A DNA stretch of 64,000 nucleotides from NCBI RefSeq assembly GCF_030444335.1, contig NZ_CP128595.1, forward strand, positions 620,001 to 684,000, in the 5' to 3' direction. The DNA comes from Polaribacter huanghezhanensis (lineage in GTDB: Bacteria; Bacteroidota; Bacteroidia; Flavobacteriales; Flavobacteriaceae). Below, piece after piece: positions 16,907 to 26,398 of this stretch. The notes under the pieces are model-generated. The model did no database searches. It had not been told where the DNA came from and saw nothing but the letters and a program-made list of their open reading frames with translations. The position numbers and the translations under genes are program-made. Positions within the stretch are counted from its first letter, which is position 1, and every line of letters starts with the position of its first letter.

Positions 16907-18976
16907 ATGAATACTCCAAAAAGATATACAATTACTGCTGCATTGCCTTACACAAACGGACCTGTACATATTGGTCATTTGGCTGGTGTTTATGTTCCTG
17001 CAGATATTTATGCGCGTTATTTACGTTTAAGAGGTGAAGATGTTGTTTTTGTTTGTGGTTCAGATGAACACGGAGTACCCATTACCATCAAAGCAAAAAA
17101 AGAAGGAATTACACCACAACAAGTAGTTGATAAATACCACGAAATTATTAAAGCTTCGTTTGCTGATTTCGGAATTTCTTTTGATAATTACTCAAGAACT
17201 TCAGCTGAAATTCATCATAAAACAGCTTCTGATTTTTTTACAAAATTGTATAATGATGGTGAATTTATTGAAGAAGTTACAGAACAATTATACGATGCAG
17301 AAGCAAATCAATATTTAGCAGACAGATTTGTAGTTGGAACCTGCCCAAAATGTGGCAATGAAGAAAGTTATGGCGATCAATGTGAAAGTTGTGGAACAAG
17401 TCATAACGCAACAGACTTAATCAATCCAAAATCTGCAATTACAGGAAATGTTCCTACTTTAAAAGAAACCAAACACTGGTTTTTACCTTTAGATAAACAC
17501 GAAGCTTTTTTAAAGGAATGGATTTTAGAAGGACATAAAAATGATTGGAAACCCAATGTTTTAGGACAAGTAAAATCTTGGATTGACGACGGTTTGCGAC
17601 CAAGAGCGGTAACTCGTGATTTAGATTGGGGAATTCCTGTTCCGATTGAAGGAGCAGAAGGAAAAGTATTATACGTTTGGTTTGATGCACCGATTGGATA
17701 CATTTCTGCAACCAAAGAATGGGCAAAAGAAAACAATAAAAATTGGGAAGATTATTGGAAAAAAGACGACACCAAATTGGTGCATTTTATAGGAAAAGAT
17801 AACATTGTTTTTCACTGTATTATTTTTCCTGCAATGTTAAAAGCACATGGAAATTATGTGATGCCAGAAAACGTTCCTGCCAACGAGTTTTTAAACTTAG
17901 AAGGAAATAAGTTGTCAACTTCTAAAAACTGGGCGGTTTGGTTGCACGAATATTTACAAGATTTTCCAGAAAAACAAGATGTGTTGCGTTATGCATTAAC
18001 AGCAACTGCACCAGAAACAAAAGACACCGATTTTACTTGGAAAGATTTTCAGGCAAGAAACAACAACGAATTAGTTGCCATTTTTGGTAATTTCATTAAT
18101 CGAGTGGTTGTTTTAACAAATAAATATTATAGTGGAATTGTTCCTCAAGCAGGAGAATTTTCTGACGTTGACGAAGAAACTTTAGCCACTTTAAAAGAGT
18201 TTCCCAATGTGATTTCAAGATCTATTGAACGTTATCGTTTTAGAGAAGCGTCTCAAGAATTGATGAATTTAGCGCGTTTAGGAAATAAATATTTGGCTGA
18301 TGAAGAGCCTTGGAAAGTAATCAAAGTTGATGAAGAACGCGTAAAAACCATTATGAATGTTGCCTTACAAATTGCTGCTGCTTTAGCCGTTTTATCAGAA
18401 CCTTTTTTACCATTTACTTCTAATAAATTGAAAAATATGTTGAATGTCAGTTCGAGCGCAGTCGAGAACTCTTTGAGTTGGGACGATATTTCATCCAAAG
18501 AAATATTATTGCCAGCAAATCATCAAATTAATAAAGCAGCATTGTTATTTGCTAAAATTGAAGACGAAGAAATTACAGCGCAATTAGAAAAATTACAAGC
18601 CACAAAAACGGCGAACGAAAATGCTAACAAAACGGTAGAACCTCAAAAAGAAACCATAGAATTTGACGATTTCACCAAGTTAGATATTCGTGTTGGAACT
18701 ATTTTAGAAGCAACAAAGGTTCCAAAAACTAAAAAACTACTACAACTAAAAGTAGATGTTGGTATTGATGTTAGAACCATCGTTTCTGGAATTGCAGAAA
18801 GTTTTAATCCTGAAGATATTATTGGGCAACAAGTAACTGTTTTATGTAATTTAGCACCAAGAACTTTACGCGGAGTTGAAAGTCAAGGAATGATTTTAAT
18901 GACGGATACACCAAACGGAAAACTAGCTTTTGTAGAACCTGCTGAAGAAATTAAAAATGGTGGACAAGTAAGTTAA
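16907..18976 (+). CDS. metG: Methionyl-tRNA synthetase
   Basis: A 689-residue class I tRNA synthetase that charges tRNA-Met. The HIGH motif is H21-IGH24, the zinc-binding knuckle uses C146, C149, C159 and C162, and the KMSKS loop is K335-LSTS. After the anticodon-binding helical domain, a C-terminal tRNA-binding OB domain (about residues 590-689, [25 protein letters not shown]) is fused, as in longer MetRS forms. Odd point: codons 513-522, in the linker after the helical domain, are made from one arm of the TCGAG-type palindromic repeat (18445-18471), giving a Ser-rich insert ([10 protein letters not shown]). The frame is kept, so the protein should work. Confidence 0.97.
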   Translation: MNTPKRYTITAALPYTNGPVHIGHLAGVYVPADIYARYLRLRGEDVVFVCGSDEHGVPITIKAKKEGITPQQVVDKYHEIIKASFADFGISFDNYSRTSAEIHHKTASDFFTKLYNDGEFIEEVTEQLYDAEANQYLADRFVVGTCPKCGNEESYGDQCESCGTSHNATDLINPKSAITGNVPTLKETKHWFLPLDKHEAFLKEWILEGHKNDWKPNVLGQVKSWIDDGLRPRAVTRDLDWGIPVPIEGAEGKVLYVWFDAPIGYISATKEWAKENNKNWEDYWKKDDTKLVHFIGKDNIVFHCIIFPAMLKAHGNYVMPENVPANEFLNLEGNKLSTSKNWAVWLHEYLQDFPEKQDVLRYALTATAPETKDTDFTWKDFQARNNNELVAIFGNFINRVVVLTNKYYSGIVPQAGEFSDVDEETLATLKEFPNVISRSIERYRFREASQELMNLARLGNKYLADEEPWKVIKVDEERVKTIMNVALQIAAALAVLSEPFLPFTSNKLKNMLNVSSSAVENSLSWDDISSKEILLPANHQINKAALLFAKIEDEEITAQLEKLQATKTANENANKTVEPQKETIEFDDFTKLDIRVGTILEATKVPKTKKLLQLKVDVGIDVRTIVSGIAESFNPEDIIGQQVTVLCNLAPRTLRGVESQGMILMTDTPNGKLAFVEPAEEIKNGGQVS
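18445..18471. repeat. Single arm of the TCGAG-type repeat inside metG
   Basis: Bases tgtcagttcgagcgcagtcg and the following agaact match the left arm of the element at 47869-47946 except for two substitutions. The stretch is unusually GC-rich and lies in frame in metG, coding [10 protein letters not shown]. Only the left arm is visible; the mirror arm and the closing agaca end are absent. Confidence 0.8.
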
Positions 18977-19043
18977 TGACTTAAAGTTGTTGCTTTTTTT
19001 CGTATAATTTCTCCGATTGTTTTGTTTTTAATTTAGCCTTTCG

Positions 19044-20318
19044 CTATTTAGGAAACTTCTCTTTTATTTTATCCAAACATAAATAATGAATACTTCCAAT
19101 ATGTGTATGCTTTTTTGATGTATCTGGCACGTAAGTTCCGTTTTCAACTTTTGCCCCAATTTCTCTATAGGAATCTCTATAGGTCATTCCGTTTTCTACT
19201 AAGGTATTCATATTATCAACTGTAAATAAGAATTGATACTTCTCGTCATTCGGATTCACTTCTTTGACAATAATTTGTTTGATCGCGAAATCGAAAATCT
19301 CTAAAATACTTTTTACTTCTTCAAAAGCAGCAATCATATTTTCTTTTAACAACTGAAAATCTCTGTGATAACCACTCGGTAAATTATTGGTAATTAAAAT
19401 CATTTCTGATTGTAAAGCTTGTATTTTATTACATTTCCCTCTGATCAATTCAAACACATCTGGATTTTTCTTGTGAGGCATAATACTACTTCCAGTCGTT
19501 AACTCATCAGGAAAAGAAATAAAACCAAAATTCTGACTCATATACAAACAAATATCCATTGAAAAACGCGCCAACGTATTGCACAATCCACCCAAAGCAG
19601 CGGCAATAGTTCGTTCGCTTTTTCCTCTGCTCATTTGAGCTGCAACCACATTGTATTTTAGTGTTGAAAAATTCAATTCTTGTGTTGTAAATGCCCTATC
19701 TATTGGAAACGAACTTCCGTATCCAGCAGCAGATCCTAAAGGATTTTGATCAACAACTTTGTAAGCTGCCTCTAATAAATACACATCATCTATCAATACT
19801 TCTGCATAGGCAGAAAACCACAACCCGAAAGAAGACGGCATGGCAACTTGCAAATGTGTATATCCTGGCAATAAATCTTTTTTATACATTTCTGACAAGT
19901 TTAATAAGGTATCAAATAAGGTGTTTATCTGCTGAATTACATCAGAAATATTTTGCTTGTAATATAAATGCAATGCTACCAAAACCTGATCATTTCTAGA
20001 ACGTGCAGTATGAATTTTCTTTCCAACATCTCCATATTTTTTCGTCAATTCAAATTCGATTTTAGAATGTACATCTTCAAAATCCTCTTCAATTACAAAT
20101 GTGTTGTTTTTAATTTGTTGTTGCAATTCTTCCAATCCTTCTACCAATTGTTGTAATTCTTCTAAGTTGATAATCTCAATTTTATGCAACATTTTAGCAT
20201 GTGCTAAAGAAGCTTGCACATCATATTTTGCAATATGTAAATCAATTTCTCTATCGTTTCCAACAGTAAATTGTTCTATTTTTTTGTCAATTGTAATTCC
20301 TTTGTCCCAAAGTTTCAT
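19044..20318 (-). CDS. argH: Argininosuccinate lyase
   Basis: A 424-residue fumarase-superfamily enzyme that splits argininosuccinate into arginine and fumarate, the last step of arginine synthesis. The signature loop GSSIMPHKKNPDVFELIRGK holds the catalytic Ser, and TARSRNDQV and SAAGYGSSFPIDR are typical of the family. Somewhat shorter than the usual 450-460 residues, mainly at the C-terminus. The start ATG overlaps the end of argE by 32 bases, an unusually long overlap that suggests translational coupling. It is the last gene of the operon. Confidence 0.96.
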   Translation of the reverse strand: MKLWDKGITIDKKIEQFTVGNDREIDLHIAKYDVQASLAHAKMLHKIEIINLEELQQLVEGLEELQQQIKNNTFVIEEDFEDVHSKIEFELTKKYGDVGKKIHTARSRNDQVLVALHLYYKQNISDVIQQINTLFDTLLNLSEMYKKDLLPGYTHLQVAMPSSFGLWFSAYAEVLIDDVYLLEAAYKVVDQNPLGSAAGYGSSFPIDRAFTTQELNFSTLKYNVVAAQMSRGKSERTIAAALGGLCNTLARFSMDICLYMSQNFGFISFPDELTTGSSIMPHKKNPDVFELIRGKCNKIQALQSEMILITNNLPSGYHRDFQLLKENMIAAFEEVKSILEIFDFAIKQIIVKEVNPNDEKYQFLFTVDNMNTLVENGMTYRDSYREIGAKVENGTYVPDTSKKHTHIGSIHYLCLDKIKEKFPK

Positions 20319-21387
20319 GTGATACTATTTTTTCTAAAAGTTGAATATAAATTTTAATGCCTTCTTCAATTTCTTTGATGTAAATAAATTCATCTGCAGA
20401 ATGAGATCGCGTACTATCTCCAGGCCCTAATTTTAAAGACGGACAGCTTAAGACTGATTGATCTGATAAAGTTGGAGAGCCGTAAGTTTCTCTTCCTAAA
20501 GAAATTCCTGCTTGTACCAATTCGTGTTCTAGAGGAATTGATGATGAATTTAGCTTAATCCCTCTTGGAGTAATGCTATCACACGGCGATTCTTCTTGTA
20601 AAATAGCTACAATTTCTTGATTAGAATACTTATCATTTACACGAACATCAACCACTAATTTTACTTCAGAAGGAACGGCATTGTGCTGTTTTCCAGCATT
20701 GATTTGTGTTACCGTCATCTTTACATCTCCTAAAGTTTTCGAAGTTTTTTTAAACTGATATTCTTGAAACCATTGCAACACTTCAATACAGTTATAAATC
20801 GCATTGTTTGCATTTGGATGTGCTGCATGACTAGGAGTTCCTTTTACCATAGCATCAAAAACAACCAATCCTTTTTCTGCAATTGCTAAATTCATTAATG
20901 TGGGTTCGCCAACAATTGCTACATCAATTTTAGGAATGACCGACAACATGCTGTGTAAACCATTTTCTCCGCTCGTTTCTTCTTCTGCCGAAGCAACTAG
21001 TACCAAATTGTATTTCAAATTTTTTTGCTGGTAAAAATGTGTAAATGTTGCCATTAATGAAACCAAACACCCGCCTGCATCGTTACTTCCTAAACCGTAT
21101 AACTTTCCGTCTTCTACAATCGCTGTAAACGGGTTTTTAGTATAGCCATTATTTGGTTTTACTGTATCGTGATGAGAATTTAACAACAAGGTTGGTTTGT
21201 TGTTGTCAAAATACTTATTGACTGCCCAAACGTTGTTTTTCGTCCTTTGAAAAGCAATGTCGTGCGTTTGAAACCATTGCTCAATATAAGCTGCTGTTTG
21301 TTCTTCTTCGGATGAAAAAGAAGGTGTTTCAATTAAGTTTTTTAACAACTCAATAGCTTCTTTTGTTATTTTTTTGTGTGCTTGCAT
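20287..21387 (-). CDS. argE: M20 family N-acyl-ornithine/citrulline deacylase
   Basis: A 366-residue M20 metallopeptidase. The metal ligands are visible in order: SHHDTV, GSNDAGG, and the catalytic EEETSGENG. In this pathway, which uses an acylornithine carbamoyltransferase, the enzyme should remove the acyl group from N-acetyl- or N-succinyl-citrulline (not from acylornithine). Its ATG overlaps argB by one base and its end overlaps argH by 32 bases. The choice between acetyl and succinyl substrate follows the argF' gene and is not decided by this sequence. Confidence 0.9.
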   Translation of the reverse strand: MQAHKKITKEAIELLKNLIETPSFSSEEEQTAAYIEQWFQTHDIAFQRTKNNVWAVNKYFDNNKPTLLLNSHHDTVKPNNGYTKNPFTAIVEDGKLYGLGSNDAGGCLVSLMATFTHFYQQKNLKYNLVLVASAEEETSGENGLHSMLSVIPKIDVAIVGEPTLMNLAIAEKGLVVFDAMVKGTPSHAAHPNANNAIYNCIEVLQWFQEYQFKKTSKTLGDVKMTVTQINAGKQHNAVPSEVKLVVDVRVNDKYSNQEIVAILQEESPCDSITPRGIKLNSSSIPLEHELVQAGISLGRETYGSPTLSDQSVLSCPSLKLGPGDSTRSHSADEFIYIKEIEEGIKIYIQLLEKIVSHETLGQRNYN

Positions 21388-22163
21388 TAGGGTTGAATTG
21401 TTGTGTATTTTACATTTGGGTTGAATAACATTTCAGAAGTTCCGACATGTATTTTAAAAACTTGATTATTGAGTGCATGAAAACAATTGTTTAATTTCGG
21501 AAGCATTCCGTCAAAGATTAATTGAGCATCTAACAATTCTTTATACGTATTTGAATTGATGTTTTCTACAACCGAGTTTTCGTCATTTATATCTAAAAGA
21601 ACTCCGTTTTTATCAAAACAATAATACAGTTCTGTTTGATGTTTTTGTGCAAAAGCAATCGCTAATTCTGCAGCTATTGTATCTGCATTGGTGTTTAGCA
21701 ACTGCCCTTTCTTATCATGCGTAATTGCACAAAAAACTGGCGTAATATTGTTTTCTAACAACATTTCTAACAGTTCTATATTTACTTGTGTTACATCGCC
21801 TACAAAACCATAATCTATTTCTTTTATAGGTCTTTTTACAGAAGTAATTGTATTGCCATCTGCTCCTGTAAACCCAATAGCATTACACTTATTTTTTTGT
21901 AATGCTACTACAATGTTTTTATTGATTTTCCCCGCATACACCATCGTAATAATGTCTAAATTTTCAGCATTCGTTATTCTTCTTCCAACAACCATTTCTG
22001 TAGTGACATTTAGTTGTTTTGCTAATTTTGTCGCTAATTTCCCTCCACCATGCACCAATATTTTCGGTCCTTTTATTTGAGAGAAATTAATTAGAAATTC
22101 CTGTAAAGCAGCACTATCGTCAATACTATTTCCTCCAATTTTGATCACTTTTATAGCTTCCAT
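21387..22163 (-). CDS. argB: Acetylglutamate kinase
   Basis: A 258-residue amino-acid kinase that phosphorylates N-acylglutamate, the second step of the acylated arginine pathway. It has the N-terminal KIGGNSIDD phosphate loop, LVHGGGKLATKLAK, and GADGNTITSVKR. It is shorter than the arginine-inhibited type (about 300 residues) and lacks the extra N-terminal helix that carries that inhibition, so feedback at this step may be absent and regulation may act on transcription. Its ATG lies two bases after the end of argF'. Confidence 0.94.
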   Translation of the reverse strand: MEAIKVIKIGGNSIDDSAALQEFLINFSQIKGPKILVHGGGKLATKLAKQLNVTTEMVVGRRITNAENLDIITMVYAGKINKNIVVALQKNKCNAIGFTGADGNTITSVKRPIKEIDYGFVGDVTQVNIELLEMLLENNITPVFCAITHDKKGQLLNTNADTIAAELAIAFAQKHQTELYYCFDKNGVLLDINDENSVVENINSNTYKELLDAQLIFDGMLPKLNNCFHALNNQVFKIHVGTSEMLFNPNVKYTTIQP

Positions 22164-22165
22164 AA

Positions 22166-23101
22166 TTACAGGTTTTCTAAGATTTTTTTTAGCACGATTT
22201 GTGCTGCAAAAGTTCTGTTATTTGCTTGATGAATCACTACAGATTGTTCGCTGTCTAAAACTGCATCTTCTACTACAACATTTCTTCTAACCGGCAAACA
22301 ATGCATAAATTTTGCCGTACTTAATTTCTCTTTTGTCAGCATCCATTCAGAATCTTGCGAAACCACTTTTCCGTAATCCAAATAGTTACTCCAGTTTTTC
22401 ACATACACAAAATCTGCCTTTTTTAAAGCCTCTTCCTGATTGTGATTTATTAGAATATTTTTAGTGATTTCTGAATCCAATTCATATCCTTTTGGATGCG
22501 TAATTGAGAAATCTACATCAATTTGTTGCATCATTTTTACAAAAGAATTTGCCACTGCATGTGGTAATGCTTTAGGATGTGGCGCCCAAGACAACACCAC
22601 TTTTGGTTTTGACGTTGTTTTTAACTCTTCAATAGTCATTGCATCGGTCAATGCTTGTAACGGATGTGCTATTGAACTTTCCATATTTACAATGGGTACT
22701 GAAGCGTATTTCACAAAGCTATTCAATACAAGTTCTGAAGCATCTTTTTGTTTATCTTTTAATGTAGAAAATGCTCTTAACGCAATTATATCAGCATATT
22801 GAGAGATTACCTGCGCTGCTTCTTTTACATGCTCTGAAGTGTCCAAATTCATGATTGTTCCGTCTTCAAATTCTAAATTCCACGCATCGTTTACATTTAA
22901 AATTACAACATCCATTCCTAAGTTTTTTGCTGCTTTTTCTGTGCTCAATCGTGTTCTTAAACTCGAATTAAAAAACAACATCACTAAGGTTTTGTTTTTT
23001 CCTAATTTCTCAAATTGAAATGGATCTTTTTTTAATGCTATTGCTGCTTCTATTGTTTTAGAAACATTCTCTATGTCTGATATGTCTATATATTTTTTCA
23101 T
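22166..23101 (-). CDS. argF': N-acylornithine (acetyl/succinyl) carbamoyltransferase
   Basis: A 311-residue transcarbamylase. The carbamoyl-phosphate loop reads FFNSSLRTRLS instead of the STRTR of ordinary ornithine transcarbamylase, and the substrate motif is HCLPVRRN. These mark the acylornithine group known from Bacteroides fragilis (succinylornithine) and Xanthomonas (acetylornithine). The loop DTSEH carries Ser89 where, from memory, the Bacteroides enzyme has Pro90 and the Xanthomonas enzyme has Glu92, the residue that sets acyl preference. So the acyl group cannot be assigned from family names alone. The gene overlaps argD by four bases. Confidence 0.9.
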   Translation of the reverse strand: MKKYIDISDIENVSKTIEAAIALKKDPFQFEKLGKNKTLVMLFFNSSLRTRLSTEKAAKNLGMDVVILNVNDAWNLEFEDGTIMNLDTSEHVKEAAQVISQYADIIALRAFSTLKDKQKDASELVLNSFVKYASVPIVNMESSIAHPLQALTDAMTIEELKTTSKPKVVLSWAPHPKALPHAVANSFVKMMQQIDVDFSITHPKGYELDSEITKNILINHNQEEALKKADFVYVKNWSNYLDYGKVVSQDSEWMLTKEKLSTAKFMHCLPVRRNVVVEDAVLDSEQSVVIHQANNRTFAAQIVLKKILENL

Positions 23102-24228
23102 ATTGATAATTCTTTTTTTAATGCGTCAAACAACACATTTAGATGTTCTTTTTTAATCGTTAATGGAGGAAGAATTCTCAATAAATTAGGGTTTTTTGAG
23201 CTTCCTGTAAAAATGTGATGTTTAAAAATTAAGTTTTTTCTTAGTTCTGCTATCGGAAAACCAAACTCCAACCCTAACATTAAACCTCTTCCCTTTACTT
23301 TTTTTATCTGCGGAATTGATTTTGATTTCTCTATAAAATAATCAGAAATATCTTTTACATTTTGTAGTAAATCCTCCTTTTTAATAACTTCTAAAACGGA
23401 TATTGAAGCTGCACAAGCCAAATGATTTCCACCAAACGTTGTACCTAATAAACCAAATGAAGCTTCAATATTTGGGTGAATTAAAATTCCGCCAATCGGA
23501 AATCCATTTCCCATTCCTTTTGCCATAGAAATAATATCTGGAGTGATTCCATGTTTTTGAAAAGCAAAGAAATCTCCAGTTCTCCCAAAACCTGATTGTA
23601 CTTCGTCTACAATAAATAATGTATGGTGTTTTTTACATAGCATTTCTAACCCTTTATAAAATTCGGTTGTGCTTTCATCCAATCCTCCAACCCCTTGAAT
23701 ACACTCAATAATCACAGCACAAACAGTGCTTTTTTGCAATGCTTTTTCTACGGATTCCAAATCGCCCAATTCAAAAAAATCAACATCATGTTGTGCGTTT
23801 ATTGGCGCAACAATTTTTGCATTATCTGTTGCTGCAACCGTTGCAGATGTTCTTCCATGAAAAGAGTTTGAAAAAGCAATGACTTTCTTTTTATTGGTAT
23901 GAAATGAGGCTAATTTTAATGCATTCTCATTGGCTTCTGCTCCAGAATTACACAAAAACAGTTGATACTCTTTACACTGAGATTGTTCAATTAATTCTGC
24001 TGCCAATTTTACTTGCAACGGATTTTGAATTGAATTGCTATAAAACCCCAACTTACCAACTTGCTCACACATGTTTTTTACATATGTCGGGTGTGAATGT
24101 CCGATAGAAATTACAGCATGGCCGCCATATAAATCTAAATATTCTGTTCCATTTTCATCATACACAAAAACATCTTTTGCGCTTACGGGCGTAATATCAA
24201 ATAGCGGGTATACGTTAAATAAACTCAT
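23098..24228 (-). CDS. argD: Acetylornithine aminotransferase
   Basis: A 376-residue class III PLP aminotransferase that converts acylglutamate semialdehyde to acylornithine. The PLP lysine lies in SMAKGMGNGFPIGG; VDEVQSGFGRTG and LFLCNSGAEANENALKLA are the other family blocks. The start ATG lies ten bases after argC and its stop overlaps argF' by four. Length is normal to slightly short for ArgD. Confidence 0.94.
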   Translation of the reverse strand: MSLFNVYPLFDITPVSAKDVFVYDENGTEYLDLYGGHAVISIGHSHPTYVKNMCEQVGKLGFYSNSIQNPLQVKLAAELIEQSQCKEYQLFLCNSGAEANENALKLASFHTNKKKVIAFSNSFHGRTSATVAATDNAKIVAPINAQHDVDFFELGDLESVEKALQKSTVCAVIIECIQGVGGLDESTTEFYKGLEMLCKKHHTLFIVDEVQSGFGRTGDFFAFQKHGITPDIISMAKGMGNGFPIGGILIHPNIEASFGLLGTTFGGNHLACAASISVLEVIKKEDLLQNVKDISDYFIEKSKSIPQIKKVKGRGLMLGLEFGFPIAELRKNLIFKHHIFTGSSKNPNLLRILPPLTIKKEHLNVLFDALKKELSI

Positions 24229-24238
24229 AATTCTACAG

Positions 24239-25216
24239 TTAAAAAAAGTTAGCTTTTAAGTTCAATCCTTCCGTTTCTTCAAATCCAAACATTAAATTCA
24301 TGTTTTGAATAGCTTGTCCAGAAGCCCCCTTTAATAAGTTATCAATAATGCTTGTTATTAATAACTTATTACCATGTTTATGCAAATGAATAAAGCACTT
24401 ATTGGTGTTTACCACTTGTTTTAGGTGTAATTCATTTTCAGAAATAAAAGTGAATTTCGCCTCTTTAAAAAACGTTTTATACATCTCTTTTGCCGCTTCT
24501 AAAGTCCCTTCAAAATTGGTGTAAGCTGTCGCAAAAATTCCTCTAGAAAAATCTCCTCTGTTAGGTATCAGAATAATTTCTGAATCGAAATTGTTTTGTA
24601 ACATTTTTACAGATTCATTAATTTCTCCTAGGTGCTGATGCGTAAATGGTTTGTAGTGTGAAAAATTATTATCTCTCCATGTAAAATGTGTGGTTGCAGA
24701 TAAAGAAGTTCCTGCGCCAGTTGCACCGGTTACAGCATTAACATGTACATTTTCATGTAACAAATTAGCATTTGCCAAAGGCAATAGCGCTAACTGAATT
24801 GCTGTTGCAAAACATCCTGGATTGGCAACATAATTTGCCGATTGAATTTTCGCTTTTTGTAATTCTGCCAAACCATATACAAACTGCTTCCCTTGAAAAA
24901 CCTGATCTTTCTCTAATCTAAAATCATTTCCTAAATCAATAATTTTTGTACTTTCAGAAAACGTATTTTCTTCCAAAAAGGTTTTTGAATTTCCATGCCC
25001 TAAACATAAAAAAAGCACATCTATTTTTGAATTGATTTCACCCGTGAATTTTAAAGCAGTAGCCCCCACTAAATCCTGATGAATATGACTGATGTTATTT
25101 CCTGCGTTTGATGTACTGTACACAAAATTGATAACTGCTTTATTGTGATGCAACAACAATCTTATCAACTCTCCTGCCGTATAACCAGCGCCTCCAATAA
25201 TTCCTACTTGTATCAT
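24239..25216 (-). CDS. argC: N-acetyl-gamma-glutamyl-phosphate reductase
   Basis: A 325-residue NADPH-dependent reductase for the third step of the acylated arginine pathway. The N-terminal Rossmann motif is GIIGGAGYTAGELIRLLLHH, and the catalytic Cys sits in ANPGCFATAIQLA. HYKPFTHQHLGEI is a typical substrate block of the short (type 1) ArgC. It is two bases from argG. Confidence 0.95.
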   Translation of the reverse strand: MIQVGIIGGAGYTAGELIRLLLHHNKAVINFVYSTSNAGNNISHIHQDLVGATALKFTGEINSKIDVLFLCLGHGNSKTFLEENTFSESTKIIDLGNDFRLEKDQVFQGKQFVYGLAELQKAKIQSANYVANPGCFATAIQLALLPLANANLLHENVHVNAVTGATGAGTSLSATTHFTWRDNNFSHYKPFTHQHLGEINESVKMLQNNFDSEIILIPNRGDFSRGIFATAYTNFEGTLEAAKEMYKTFFKEAKFTFISENELHLKQVVNTNKCFIHLHKHGNKLLITSIIDNLLKGASGQAIQNMNLMFGFEETEGLNLKANFF

Positions 25217-25218
25217 TT

Positions 25219-26397
25219 TTAAGAATTTATTTGTTGAAATATTTTGTTTTGATTTCCTAGAATTTTAATAAACCCTTTAGCCTCATCAGCCGTCCAACCT
25301 TTATTCTCTTCTCCATAACTACCAAATTTTGCATTCATTAAATCGTGTTTAGAAGAAATTCCATCCAACGTAAAATGATAGGGTTTTAATGTCACAAAAA
25401 CATCTCCAGAAACGTGTGTTTGACTACTTTCAAGAAACGCTTCAATGTTTCTCATTACAGGATCTAAATACTGACCCTCATGCAAATGCATTCCGTAAAA
25501 ACTAGACAAATATTCTTTGTGTTGTAATTGCCATTTTGTAAGTGTATGTTTTTCTAATAAATGATGTGCCTTGATAATAATTAATGCTGCAGCTGCTTCA
25601 AAACCAACTCTCCCTTTTATACCAACAATGGTATCTCCCACATGAATATCCCTTCCAATTCCGAATGCAGAAGCCATGTTATTTAAGGTTTCAATGGCTT
25701 CAACTTGATTTATTTTTTCATCATTTATAGCCAGTAATTCTCCTGTTACAAAAGTGAGTTTTACTTTTTCTTCTCCTGTTTTTTCTACTTGTGATGGATA
25801 CGCGTTTTCTGGCAATGGTTTTACTGAGGTTAAAGTTTCTTCACCTCCAACACTTGTCCCCCACAATCCTTTATTAATAGAGTATTTTGCCTTTTCCCAA
25901 AACATATCAACTCCGTTTTCTTTCAAATATTCAATTTCTTCTTGTCTAGAAAGCTTTTGATCTCTTATTGGTGTAATAATTTCGATTTCTGGAGCTAATA
26001 TTTGAAAAATCATATCAAAACGCACTTGATCATTTCCTGCACCAGTACTTCCGTGGGCGATATATTTTGCCCCAATACTTTTAGCATACTTTACAATTTC
26101 TATTGCTTGCACAATTCTTTCTGCACTTACAGAAAGTGGATACGTGTTGTTTTTCAACACATTTCCAAAAATTAAATACTTTACTACTGTTGTGTAAAAA
26201 GTATGTATTGCATTGATGTTTTTATACGTTGAAACACCCATTTTATATGCATTGCTTTCTATAACCTGAATTTCTTTTGTAGAAAATCCCCCCGTATTTA
26301 CACTTACGGCATGTACTTCATACCCTGCTTTTGATAAACTTACTGCACAATAAGAGGTGTCTAATCCGCCACTATAAGCGATTACTAATTTTTTCAT
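25219..26397 (-). CDS. argG: Argininosuccinate synthase
   Basis: A 392-residue ATP-dependent ligase joining citrulline and aspartate. The PP-loop is AYSGGLDTS at residues 7-15; later blocks STGAGNDQVRFD and SINKGLWGTSVGGEET are well kept. It lies one base after the GNAT gene. The order argG first, argH last, brackets the acylated branch of the pathway. Confidence 0.96.
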   Translation of the reverse strand: MKKLVIAYSGGLDTSYCAVSLSKAGYEVHAVSVNTGGFSTKEIQVIESNAYKMGVSTYKNINAIHTFYTTVVKYLIFGNVLKNNTYPLSVSAERIVQAIEIVKYAKSIGAKYIAHGSTGAGNDQVRFDMIFQILAPEIEIITPIRDQKLSRQEEIEYLKENGVDMFWEKAKYSINKGLWGTSVGGEETLTSVKPLPENAYPSQVEKTGEEKVKLTFVTGELLAINDEKINQVEAIETLNNMASAFGIGRDIHVGDTIVGIKGRVGFEAAAALIIIKAHHLLEKHTLTKWQLQHKEYLSSFYGMHLHEGQYLDPVMRNIEAFLESSQTHVSGDVFVTLKPYHFTLDGISSKHDLMNAKFGSYGEENKGWTADEAKGFIKILGNQNKIFQQINS

Positions 26398-26398
26398 A

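Noticed and set aside
18977-19043. A terminator between metG and argH
   Set aside because: The gap is T-rich but has no stem; nothing could be supported.
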